Made by a program: the position numbers and the translations under genes. The notes under the pieces were generated by a model. That model was not told the DNA's origin, made no database searches, and worked only from the letters and a program-made list of their open reading frames with translations. Shown here piece after piece: positions 8,801 to 16,431 of a DNA stretch of 64,000 nt. This DNA comes from Streptomyces sp. DT2A-34. Its GTDB lineage: Bacteria > Actinomycetota > Actinomycetes > Streptomycetales > Streptomycetaceae. The stretch lies in the NCBI RefSeq assembly GCF_030499515.1, contig NZ_JASTWJ010000001.1:9652001-9716000 (forward strand), given 5' to 3'. Within the stretch, counting starts at the first letter, position 1; the number at the start of each line of letters is the position of its first letter.

Positions 8801-11388
8801 AGGGCGTCGTACCCGGTGTTGCGGTAGGCGGCGTCGGTGATGCCGAAGGCGTCGTCGAGCTGGCCGAGCGTGAGCAGGCGCAGCGCGTCCGGATCCCCCT
8901 CGCGCGCGAACTCCGGCCGCTCCTCGGTCATGTCGCCGAAGCCGCGCACCGCCGTGACGCCGAAGGAGTGCCCGGCCCCGTCCGACCGCTCCTTGAACAG
9001 CCCGAGCAGCGGGATCTGCTGGTCGGTGCGCACCGTACGGGCCCGCTCGTGCCACTGGGTGGCGGCCTGCGCGATACGGGCGAACCCGACACCACCGACC
9101 GGGGCATCCATGTGCGGGAAGATCCGCGCGAAGATGTCGTCGCGGGTGTCGAGGTAGTTCGGTTCGAAGAACTCACCGCCGATGTAGCTCTCGGCGGTGC
9201 ACAGCCCTACCCGGCCCATGGTCTTCGCGAGCGACTTCTCGGCGGCCTTGCGGAACTTGGCCAGCGCCCGGTCGGTCTCGGTGATCTCGCCCGCGGGCGC
9301 GGGGGCACTCGGGTACTTCTCCTCGGCGCGCAGCCGTGCGCTGAGGCTGTAGACGGCGGAGGCACCGAAGCCGAGCGCGGTGGCGACATGATGGGACGAG
9401 GCCAGCTGACCGCTCTCGGCGACGATCGAGACGCGCAGCCGCAGTCCCGTCTCGATGAGCCGCTGGTTCACGGCCGCGACGGCGAGGATCACGGGCAGCG
9501 GCGCGCGCGTCGACGAGACGGCCCGGTCGCTGAGGAGGGCGATGCCGCCCCCTTCGGCGGCGAACCGCTCGACGTCGTCGCAGAGCCGGCCGATCGCGGC
9601 CCGCAGCGCGTCGGCGTTGGCGGACTCGTTCCCGGCCACCGGCTCGTAGAGCATGCCGAACCGCTCCAGCGGCACGATCCGCTGATCCCGCAGCCGGACC
9701 ATGTCGAGGTGCCCGAGCACGGGCGACGACACGACGAGCTGCCGCCCGTTGGTGTCGTGGGTGCCGTCGGGCTTCGGCCCGAGCGCGACCCGCATGCTCA
9801 TGCCGTCGGCCTCGCGGATGCTGTCCAGCGGCGGGTTCGTCACCTGGGCGAAGCGCTGCGAGAAGTACTTCGCCATGCCGCCCTCGGTGTCGCTGAGCGC
9901 GTTGATGGCGTTGCCGTAGCCCATCGCCGAGATGCGTTCCGACCCGTCGGCGAGCATCGGGTCGAGCATGAACCGGAAGCTCTCCTGGTTCAGCGAGTAC
10001 GCCACGTACCGCCCGGCGAGGCTGAGGTCACCGTCGTACCCGAGCGTCGTCGTGCCGCGGTAGTAGTCGGGGGCGGGCAGGTCGTCGAGGTTCACCCGGG
10101 CCGAGGCGAGCAGTTCGCTGTACGGCCGACGCGCGGCGAGGGCGTCGAGCACGTCGCGGGTGCGCAGCCGGCGGCCGGTGCGGTGGTCGACGACGAGCAT
10201 GCCGCCGGCCTCGATACGGCCCCGGTGCACGATCTCGTCGTCGGGGAACGCGACCTGGCCGGCCTCCGACGCCACCATCAGGTACTCGGCGGTCTCGACG
10301 GTGCGCAGCGGACGCAGGCCGAGCCGGTCGAGGCGGGCGCCGACGACGTCCCCGTCGCTGAAGATCACGGCGGCCGGACCGTCGTTCTTCTCCTCGTACA
10401 GCGAGAAGTACTCCAGCATGTCCCGGACGGCGTCGGGCAGGGTGCGGTCGTTCTCCCAGGCGGGCGGCATGAGCGAGACGACCGCCTCGACGAGGTCCAG
10501 GCCGTCGTCGAACACCCGGCTCTGCAGGGTCTGGTCGAGCCGGCTGGAGTCGGACTGCCCCGGCGGCCGCACGATGCTCCGGGTGCGGGCACGCGCGAGC
10601 GCCTCGTCGGACAGGCGGTTCTTGCGGTCCGTGTTGAGCTCGCCGTTGTGCGCCATGAGGCGGAACGGCTGCGCCATGGTCGGGTGCGGCTCGGTGTTCG
10701 TGGAGAACCGGGTGTGGAAGTACAGGGACCTGACGGAGTGCCGCGGATCGCGGAGGTCGCGGAAGTACCCGATGACCTGACCGGAGTTGAGGCGCCCCTT
10801 GAGCACCTGCGTGCGGGCGCTCAGAGACAGCGGGTACAGCCCGGCGTACGACGTGTCGTCGGCGTAGGCGACGGCTTCGACGGCGAGCAGGGCGCGGTGC
10901 GCGGCGGCGTCGACGTCGGCGCGCTCCCACCTCTCCGGCGCGCGGAACACCCACTGCACGATGGGCAGTTGGTACTGCTCGGCCGCGGGCCGGGCGACCG
11001 AGTGATCCACGGGTACGTCGCGGACCAGCAGGACGTCGAAGCCCTGCTCGGCGATGCTGCGGCCGACCAGGTCCACGGCGCCGTCGCGGCGCCCGGCGTC
11101 GGTCGGCACGAAGCAGTTCGCGACACCGAAGTGCCCGGCCCGCAGGCTCTCGCCGGTGATCGCGGAGAAGAACTCCACCGACAGGTCGACGCTCACGCCC
11201 GCGCCGTCGCCGACACCCTCGGCGGACGCGCCGCCACGGTGCGGGATGGCGCAGAGCGCTTCGTGGCCCTTGCGGATGACGTCATGGCTCGGCGTCCCGT
11301 CGAGGCGGGTGATGAAGCCGACGCCGCAGTCGCTGTGGTCGCGGGCAGGGTCGTACAGACCGAAGGCCGCGGAGGGTGCGTGATTCAA
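5863..11388 (-). CDS. Long glutamate-synthase-like protein (GltB-like, with C-terminal extension)
   Basis: An 1841-residue protein with the glutamate synthase large-subunit order. It has an Ntn-type glutamine amidotransferase domain whose nucleophile would be Cys22 (DCGVGF, after a 21-residue propeptide), a central domain, an FMN synthase domain (about 860-1290), and the GXGXG beta-helix (about 1330-1560). A further 250-300 residues follow, predicted helical, that ordinary Streptomyces GltB proteins of about 1500 residues lack. The iron-sulfur motif is C1262-x5-C1268-x3-C1272, one residue shorter than the usual C-x5-C-x4-C. No GltD small subunit is present; the next gene is a diflavin reductase that could replace it as electron source. 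The gene is first in an operon behind an iron box. I read it as a specialised GltB relative rather than the housekeeping enzyme. Confidence 0.88.
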   Translation of the reverse strand: MNHAPSAAFGLYDPARDHSDCGVGFITRLDGTPSHDVIRKGHEALCAIPHRGGASAEGVGDGAGVSVDLSVEFFSAITGESLRAGHFGVANCFVPTDAGRRDGAVDLVGRSIAEQGFDVLLVRDVPVDHSVARPAAEQYQLPIVQWVFRAPERWERADVDAAAHRALLAVEAVAYADDTSYAGLYPLSLSARTQVLKGRLNSGQVIGYFRDLRDPRHSVRSLYFHTRFSTNTEPHPTMAQPFRLMAHNGELNTDRKNRLSDEALARARTRSIVRPPGQSDSSRLDQTLQSRVFDDGLDLVEAVVSLMPPAWENDRTLPDAVRDMLEYFSLYEEKNDGPAAVIFSDGDVVGARLDRLGLRPLRTVETAEYLMVASEAGQVAFPDDEIVHRGRIEAGGMLVVDHRTGRRLRTRDVLDALAARRPYSELLASARVNLDDLPAPDYYRGTTTLGYDGDLSLAGRYVAYSLNQESFRFMLDPMLADGSERISAMGYGNAINALSDTEGGMAKYFSQRFAQVTNPPLDSIREADGMSMRVALGPKPDGTHDTNGRQLVVSSPVLGHLDMVRLRDQRIVPLERFGMLYEPVAGNESANADALRAAIGRLCDDVERFAAEGGGIALLSDRAVSSTRAPLPVILAVAAVNQRLIETGLRLRVSIVAESGQLASSHHVATALGFGASAVYSLSARLRAEEKYPSAPAPAGEITETDRALAKFRKAAEKSLAKTMGRVGLCTAESYIGGEFFEPNYLDTRDDIFARIFPHMDAPVGGVGFARIAQAATQWHERARTVRTDQQIPLLGLFKERSDGAGHSFGVTAVRGFGDMTEERPEFAREGDPDALRLLTLGQLDDAFGITDAAYRNTGYDALSDAEIDAFRITPGYRAFLRTTHEERSRRPSALRDVLALPADVTGLRTPEDFARELGRFSTTGNASVTVRGVTVSVRDGSTVRLSLNGGGADRHAALADGLALAYPGEVERVEVTGGGVTLTATGTAARLLTLLDNAPDSVPLDDVQPAHEITRALASGAMSHGALVATAHEAVAHGTNMVGAMSNSGEGGEHHTRYGTIRGSRIKQFASGRFGIWAGYLADPMLQELEIKIGQGAKPGEGGQLPAPKVTVDIAAARGGTPGIELISPPPHHDTYSIEDLAQLIHDCKAARVRVIVKLVSSEGIGTIAVGVAKAGADVINVAGNTGGTGAAAVTSLKYAGRSAEIGVAEVHQALVANGLRQKVVLRCSGAHQTGGDVVTSALLGADSFEFGTTALMMLGCVMAKNCNVKCPAGLTTNPEVFEGDPRALAQYLLNIAHDVRQILARLGLRSLREARGRTDLLQLLDHPASVGRLDVRRLLARVPEKVVADPEYLEKDFTTDDALIERVREALLDRREPSVLIEGIRLGNSDKSVGGQLSIDVERLLNHEIDPAGAPAVTTDDRGRHRLVDDAVRIRTTGSAGQSYGVFCNDGITLEHTGTANDGVGKSQSGGRIVVRAPGGGSAERGGNVLVGNFALFGATGGRTFVQGEAGDRFAVRNSGATAVVEGLGDFGCEYMTGGTVLNLGGFGKGLGNGMSGGFLYQYDPTGELAGRVSADSLLVFPVTDTEHGAFHEAAVRLLLAWHLEATGSPLAARLLEDWEGERRHVYCGMPRALLLYQDATEILAAATRNELLDELATSIASDKLRAFKVDYRDRRTVLGGRAPAFGDQGSDDMFSLLSSYTVLGVAQDLALKRVPGASGPDDPRVTEAVRNLVLTEDFFVKQRVVKYLRGTLERFDDGELATLIAIKRLDDYKRALRQRNNLSVDAPGTYGWIMHQNAKNAGRVRAARFDELLATAALDDIAGRLSHLPQAPTETVTA

Positions 11389-11407
11389 GTGCGGGTCCTG
11401 TGAGCGG

Positions 11408-11455
11408 GTTCCAGCTGGGGGTACCTCCCAGGCCCTTGAGGCACTGGGGGAGGAA
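11408..11455. repeat. Streptomyces-type intergenic inverted repeat
   Basis: The segment starts with GTTCC, contains CTGGGGGTACCTCCCAG, then a short loop and CTGGGGGAGG, and closes with GGAAC, so it can fold into nested hairpins. Elements with the core 'ctgggggtacctcccag' are scattered through many Streptomyces genomes. Here it lies between the iron box and the start of the glutamate-synthase-like gene, in the probable 5' leader, where it could influence transcription or mRNA stability. Confidence 0.6.
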
Positions 11456-11532
11456 CGGCCAGGCTGCGTCGGTGAAGCGCTCGCCGCGGGCGGACCGGTG
11501 TGACGGCCGGGGCCCTGAGTGGTGCGAATGAG

Positions 11533-11551
11533 AACGGTAAGCCTTACCTAA
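11533..11551 (-). promoter_or_regulatory. Iron box (DmdR/DtxR-type operator)
   Basis: On the minus strand the 19 bases read TTAGGTAAGGCTTACCGTT, against the DtxR/DmdR consensus TTAGGTTAGGCTAACCTAA. The left half site is complete apart from the central A/T positions, and the core AGGCTnACC is intact. Members of this repressor family bind such sites when loaded with ferrous iron and block transcription. It lies 145 bp before the glutamate-synthase-like start and overlaps the stop codon of the upstream phosphatase gene. I infer that the three-gene operon is switched on in iron starvation. Confidence 0.8.
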
Positions 11552-14007
11552 GTTCCACCGCAAGTGTGTGCCCCGCGCATATGCACCGGCAGCGGTTGCT
11601 CGGCCCAGATGGTCTTCCGGTTGCGGCCGTAGCGCGTGCCCCACCGCTCGGACAGCTGGGCCACCAGGAACAGGCCACGTCCGCCCTCGTCGGTGCCGCT
11701 GGCCTGGCGCAGGTGGGGGGAGGTGCTGCTGGTGTCGGAGACCTCGCAGATGAGGTGGCCGTCGCGGATCAGGCGCAGCAGCACCGGGCCGCCGGCGTAC
11801 CGGTAGGCGTTCGTGACCAGTTCACTCACGATCAGTTCGGTGGTGAACGCGAACTCCTCCAGCACCCACTCGGTCAGCCGCTCCCGCACCAGCGACCGGG
11901 CCCGGCCGGCCGCGGTGGGCTCCGCCGACAGCTGCCAGGTCGCCACGTTCTCCGCCGCCAGCACCCGGGTCCGGCCCAGCAGCAGCGTGACGTCATCAGC
12001 GGGCCGGTCGGGCAGCATCGCGTCCTCCACCGCCTTGCAGGTCTGCTCCAGTGAGTGGAACGGACCGCCCAGCGCGGAGAGCAGCAGGGCCAGCCCCTGG
12101 TCGATGTCGCGGTTGCCGGCCAGCAGGAGACCGTCGCTGTACAGGGCGATCAGGCTGCCCTCGTCGAGTTCGAGCTCGGCCGTCTCGAACGGCAGCCCGC
12201 CCAGGCCGAGCGGCGGTCCGGCGGGGAGGTCGATCGGACGCACCCGGCCGTCCGGACCCAGCACGGTCGGCGGCGGGTGCCCCGCGCGGGCCATCGCGCA
12301 GTGCCGGGAGACCGGATCGTAGATCGCGTACAGGCAGGTCGCGCCCACGATCTGGGGCGTGTTCCCGTCGGCCTGCCGCTGTTCGCCGGCCAACTGGTCC
12401 ACCAGGTCGTCGAGCCGGGCGAGGACCTCGTCCGGGGCCAGGTCGAGGTGGGCCAGCGTGTGCACGGCGGCACGCAGCCGGCCCATGGTCGCCGAGGCGT
12501 GCATGCCGTGGCCGACGACATCGCCGACGACCAGGGCGACGCGCAGCCCCGACAGCGGGATGACGTCGAACCAGTCGCCGCCGACACCGGTGGAGGCATG
12601 CGCGGGCAGATAGCGGTGCGCCGTGTCGACCGCCGGATGCTCGGGCACCTCACTCGGCAGCAGGCTGCGCTGGAGGGCCTCGGCGGCGTTGTGCTGCTGG
12701 GTGTAGCGGCGGGCGTTGTCGATGCAGACCGCGGCCCGGGCGGCGAACTCCTCCGCCAGGGTGAGGTCGTCCTCCTCGAACGGCTCCGGTCGCTGCGAGC
12801 GCCACAGGCAGACCAGGCCGAGGACCACACCACGCGCGGCCAGCGGCACCACCATCAGCGAGTGGACACCCAGCGCGAGCGCCTTCCCGGCCCGTGCCGC
12901 GTCGGCCGAGAACCAGCCGCGGTTGGCCTCCAGGAGCGGCTCCAGGACCGGACGCCGCTCGGCCAGGCAGCGGGCCGGCGCGGTGTCCTCGGGGAAGGAG
13001 AACAGATGGCCCTCGGGATACATCACCCGCAGCGCCTCGGGCCGGACGCTGCGCACCGCCATCCTGCGCAGCGGGCCGGTGGCGTCGGGGGCCGGCTCCT
13101 CCCCACGCGTCACGGGCTCCAGCAGATCCACCGAGAGGGCGTCGGCGAGCGCGGGAACCGCCGCCTCGGCCAGCTCGCGCGCCGTCCTGGCCACGTCCAG
13201 GGTGCTCCCGATCCTGGCACCGGCCTCGTTGAGCAGCGCGAGCCGCCGACGGGCCCGATGGCGGTCGGTGACGTCCTCGACGATCTCGGTGACGCCCAGC
13301 ACCCTGCCGGAGGGGTCCTGCATCCGGAAGGCGGACACGGAGACGATCAGTTCCTTCCGGGGGTCCCGCAGCAACCGGCAGGGCTGCTCGGCGAAGATCA
13401 GGGGCTCGCCCGTCTCCAGGACCCGCCTGAGCCTTTCCTCGATCAGTTCCGAGTCCGGGCCGAGCAGGAAGTCGGCGGTACGACGCCCGCGGTACGCCTC
13501 GGGGGGCAGTCCGCCGAACCGTGCGACCGCCCGGTTCACCCGCAGCACCCGCAGGTCCGGGCCGAGTACCGCGACACCCACCGGGGACCGGCTGAAGAAG
13601 CCGTCCAGCACTGCCCGGTCGATCTCCCACTGGGCGATGTCCTCGGCGAGCGAGCCGATGAGGAGCCACTCGACGGTGGCGTCCTGTCGCTGGACCCGTC
13701 GCGCTCTGAACCCCACGTGCACGCGGTGGCCCGCGCGATTCAGGACCGGCAGCAGCCCGAACCAGCCGTGCTGCCGCAGACACGCGGCGGTCGCCTCGCC
13801 GATCAGGGCCTCGTCCGCGCGGTCGACGAGGATCTCGCGCACCCGCCGGCCCAGCACCTCGTCCGCCCGGTACCCGAGGAGCGCCGTGGCCTGTTCGCTC
13901 CAGGCGACGACCCGTCCGCGGCCGTCCAGCACGGCCGACGCGGATCGGTGGACCGAGAACGGATCGTCCGGGCTCTCGCTGAGCGACGTAGGGGCTGTGT
14001 TGTGCAT
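11548..14007 (-). CDS. PAS-PAS-GAF-PP2C protein phosphatase with C-terminal HATPase kinase-like domain
   Basis: An 819-residue cytoplasmic signalling protein with two PAS domains (about 20-110 and 140-255), a GAF domain (270-430) and a SpoIIE/RsbU-type PP2C phosphatase (450-670, GVGGDWFDVIPL and VGDVVGHG metal-binding motifs). A C-terminal RsbW-like ATPase domain (690-800, ELVTNAYRYAGG N-box and GGRGLFLV) completes it. Such fusions pair an anti-sigma-factor kinase with a phosphatase that acts on anti-anti-sigma factors. No sigma or STAS gene is adjacent. I chose the ATG at 14007, where the PAS homology begins; an upstream in-frame GTG/ATG region to 14097 is Arg/Ala-rich and unlikely to be coding. 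A paralogue without the ATPase domain lies just upstream on the same strand. Confidence 0.88.
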   Translation of the reverse strand: MHNTAPTSLSESPDDPFSVHRSASAVLDGRGRVVAWSEQATALLGYRADEVLGRRVREILVDRADEALIGEATAACLRQHGWFGLLPVLNRAGHRVHVGFRARRVQRQDATVEWLLIGSLAEDIAQWEIDRAVLDGFFSRSPVGVAVLGPDLRVLRVNRAVARFGGLPPEAYRGRRTADFLLGPDSELIEERLRRVLETGEPLIFAEQPCRLLRDPRKELIVSVSAFRMQDPSGRVLGVTEIVEDVTDRHRARRRLALLNEAGARIGSTLDVARTARELAEAAVPALADALSVDLLEPVTRGEEPAPDATGPLRRMAVRSVRPEALRVMYPEGHLFSFPEDTAPARCLAERRPVLEPLLEANRGWFSADAARAGKALALGVHSLMVVPLAARGVVLGLVCLWRSQRPEPFEEDDLTLAEEFAARAAVCIDNARRYTQQHNAAEALQRSLLPSEVPEHPAVDTAHRYLPAHASTGVGGDWFDVIPLSGLRVALVVGDVVGHGMHASATMGRLRAAVHTLAHLDLAPDEVLARLDDLVDQLAGEQRQADGNTPQIVGATCLYAIYDPVSRHCAMARAGHPPPTVLGPDGRVRPIDLPAGPPLGLGGLPFETAELELDEGSLIALYSDGLLLAGNRDIDQGLALLLSALGGPFHSLEQTCKAVEDAMLPDRPADDVTLLLGRTRVLAAENVATWQLSAEPTAAGRARSLVRERLTEWVLEEFAFTTELIVSELVTNAYRYAGGPVLLRLIRDGHLICEVSDTSSTSPHLRQASGTDEGGRGLFLVAQLSERWGTRYGRNRKTIWAEQPLPVHMRGAHTCGGT

Positions 14008-14172
14008 CGCCCACCCATCTCGCGCCGTTCGCGGCGCCCGTGGTGCGGCGCCCCGGGCGCCCCTGCCGTTGCGCATGCCTGTCCTGCAGTGGCTCACTCC
14101 AGTATCGGCCGTGCGGGCACCGAGTGCTTCGTCGTCGGCCGGGACGGTCGGTGGGGTGACGCCCGTGAGGGT

Positions 14173-14222
14173 GCGACGCCCGGGTCACCGGGGCAGCGCG
14201 ACGCCCGGGGTCACCGGGGCAG
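14173..14222. repeat. Two-copy 24/25-bp direct repeat at the end of the second phosphatase gene
   Basis: The block gcgacgcccggg(g)tcaccgg ggcag occurs at 14173-14196 and again at 14198-14222, differing by one G. The second copy contains the stop codon (14211-14213) of the upstream phosphatase gene. This looks like a small local duplication with no evident function. The rest of the gap to 14007 holds nothing I recognise. Confidence 0.75.
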
Positions 14223-16289
14223 GGCGCGGGCGAGGAGTACCGCCACGTCGTCGTCCGCCACTTCGGGCATGACATGGGCCAGGAGGTCGTCGCAGACCTC
14301 CTCCAGAGGACGGCCGGGGCGCCGCCGCAGGGCCTGGGCCAGGCGCTGCATGCCCTGGTCGAGGTCCGTGCCGCGGGTCTCGATCAGACCGTCGGTGTAG
14401 GTCACCAGGAGGCTGTGCGGCGGCAGGGGCACCCGCTGGATCTCACGGTCCTGTCGGCCCACGCCGAGCGGCGGGCCCGTGGGTCCGTCCAGGAAGGCGA
14501 CCGTGCCCCGCCCGTCGGCGATCACGGGGGGCGGGTGGCCCGCCCTGGCGATCAGGCAGTGTCCGGTGGCCGGATCGTGAACGGCGTACAGGCAGGTGGC
14601 CATCTCGTTGTCGCCCAGGTCGGCCACGGCGGCGTCCAGGGAGCGCAGCACCTGGTCGGGCGCGGTGTCCCGGCGTGCCAGGGTCCGGACCGCCGTGCGC
14701 AGCTGGCCCATGACCGCCGCCGCGTGGATGCCGTGCCCCATCACATCGCCGATCACCAGGGCGGTCCGGTCGTCCGACAGGGCGATGGCGTCGAACCAGT
14801 CGCCGCCGACCTCGTGGTCGCCGGCCGGCAGATAGCGCCCGGTGAGTTCCAGTCCGCTGACGGTGGGCAGGGCGGTGTTCATCAGGCTGCGCTGGAGGGT
14901 GAGGGCCGCGTCGCGTTCGCGGCTGTACATGCGCGCGTTGTCGATGTTCAGCGCGGCTCGGGCGACCAGCTCGTCGATCAACAGGGTGTCCTGGTCGTCG
15001 AACGGGTCGCGCCCGCGCGTGCGGGTCACCACCACCGCGCCGAGCGCGGTGCCCCGGGCCACCAGCGGAACCAGGCGCGCCGCGCCCACGCGGGCGTACA
15101 GGTACGCGCGCAGCCGTTCGGCGCCGGGCGTGGGGATCAGCGGGCCGATGTCGCCCAGGTAGAGGTTCATGGGAAGCCCGGCACTGATGACCTGCTCGTA
15201 CACCGAGCCGGGCGGGACCTTCATGGTCATGCCGACCGCGAGATGATCGGCCGGCGCGGCCGGATCGGTGAAGGCCGCCGCGGCCCGGCGGACCACGCCG
15301 TGCGCCGACGCGGCGGTCTCGTCCGGGGCCATCGCCTCCTCCAGCAACTGGACGTCGGCGGAGTCGGCCAGCCGGGGCACCAGGACGCGGACCACCTCCT
15401 GCGCCGTCTGCGTCAGATCCAGGGTGGACCCCATCTGCGTACCCGCCTCCGCCAGCAGCGCGAGACGCCGCCGCGCCCGCTCCGCCTCCAGATGGGCCCG
15501 CTGCCCCGCCGTCACGTCGATCAGCGAAGCGATCACTCCCACGCGTTGGCCGGCCCCGCCGAGCAAGGGGGCGTAGGAGCAGGACCACGTCCGCTGCCGT
15601 TCCGGGTCCGCCCCGCCGGAGGTGTGGCGGAAGTCCACCACCGCCTCACCCCGGTCCAGGGCCCGCCGCATCGCCGACTCCAGCGCGCGGGCGCCGGGGG
15701 CGACGTCGGTCACGCGCCTGCCGACGTGCTCGGCCACCGGGACGCCGTCCATGCGGGCCAGAGCCTCGTTGACCCGGAGGAAACGCAGGTCGGGGCCGAG
15801 CATGGCCAGGCCGATCGGGGACTGGGTGAACAGCCCCTCCAGTGCGGCCAGCGCATCCCGCATCTGCTCCACCGCGGAGGTCTCCGCCGCGATGGCCAGC
15901 ACACCGGTCCCCCTCCGCTGATCCGCGATCGGACAGATCCACATCTCCATCTCGACACGCGTCCCGTCGCGGTGCCGGACCGGCAGTCGTGCGACGACGG
16001 CCGCGCCCGCCCGTACCGTCCGGGTGAGCCGGTCGGCCAGCTCCTGGTTCTCCTCGGGTACGAGGACGTGGTCGGCCTCCCGGCCCAGCACCTGCTCCGG
16101 CGTGTGGCCGAGCAGGTCCTGCGCGGCGAGCGACCACTGCACCAGGCGCCCGTCGGCATCGGTCACCCACAGGGCGAGCGGGAGCAGGTCCTGGAACACG
16201 CCCGGATGCCCCACCGCGGACGTACGCCGATCCGGCGTTTCGCCGATCGCGTCGGGGGCACGTGCACCGCGGTGACTCGCGCTGGTCAT
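14211..16289 (-). CDS. PAS-PAS-GAF-PP2C protein phosphatase
   Basis: A 692-residue relative of the downstream phosphatase. It has PAS domains at about 25-140 and 150-265, GAF at 275-440, and a SpoIIE-type PP2C domain at 465-690 with VGGDWFDAIAL and IGDVMGHGIHA metal-site motifs and YTDGLIETRG. It ends where its neighbour continues into an ATPase domain, so it should act only as a phosphatase, probably on STAS-domain anti-anti-sigma factors. Start is ATG with GAGGTG seven bases upstream. It is divergent from the pyruvate carboxylase gene across a 142-bp gap. The two phosphatase genes are probably an ancient tandem duplication in which one copy lost or gained the kinase-like end. Confidence 0.88.
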   Translation of the reverse strand: MTSASHRGARAPDAIGETPDRRTSAVGHPGVFQDLLPLALWVTDADGRLVQWSLAAQDLLGHTPEQVLGREADHVLVPEENQELADRLTRTVRAGAAVVARLPVRHRDGTRVEMEMWICPIADQRRGTGVLAIAAETSAVEQMRDALAALEGLFTQSPIGLAMLGPDLRFLRVNEALARMDGVPVAEHVGRRVTDVAPGARALESAMRRALDRGEAVVDFRHTSGGADPERQRTWSCSYAPLLGGAGQRVGVIASLIDVTAGQRAHLEAERARRRLALLAEAGTQMGSTLDLTQTAQEVVRVLVPRLADSADVQLLEEAMAPDETAASAHGVVRRAAAAFTDPAAPADHLAVGMTMKVPPGSVYEQVISAGLPMNLYLGDIGPLIPTPGAERLRAYLYARVGAARLVPLVARGTALGAVVVTRTRGRDPFDDQDTLLIDELVARAALNIDNARMYSRERDAALTLQRSLMNTALPTVSGLELTGRYLPAGDHEVGGDWFDAIALSDDRTALVIGDVMGHGIHAAAVMGQLRTAVRTLARRDTAPDQVLRSLDAAVADLGDNEMATCLYAVHDPATGHCLIARAGHPPPVIADGRGTVAFLDGPTGPPLGVGRQDREIQRVPLPPHSLLVTYTDGLIETRGTDLDQGMQRLAQALRRRPGRPLEEVCDDLLAHVMPEVADDDVAVLLARALPR

Positions 16290-16431
16290 GAGGGCACCTC
16301 GCTCACCTCACCCGTGACCCGGGAGGCTCAAGGACAGCCTAGGCCGCAAGTGGTCCGGCTCACATGGCGTGAAAGGGGTGCCGCCGACACCATGGGTGCT
16401 CTCCGTCACCGGCAGGCTGAAGGGATCAAGA

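Noticed and set aside
5899..11403. 1834-codon plus-strand open frame opposite the glutamate-synthase-like gene
   Set aside because: It is an antisense shadow of a GC-rich gene: the translation is Arg/Val/Gly/His-rich, has no domain, and the minus strand shows clear GltB motifs.
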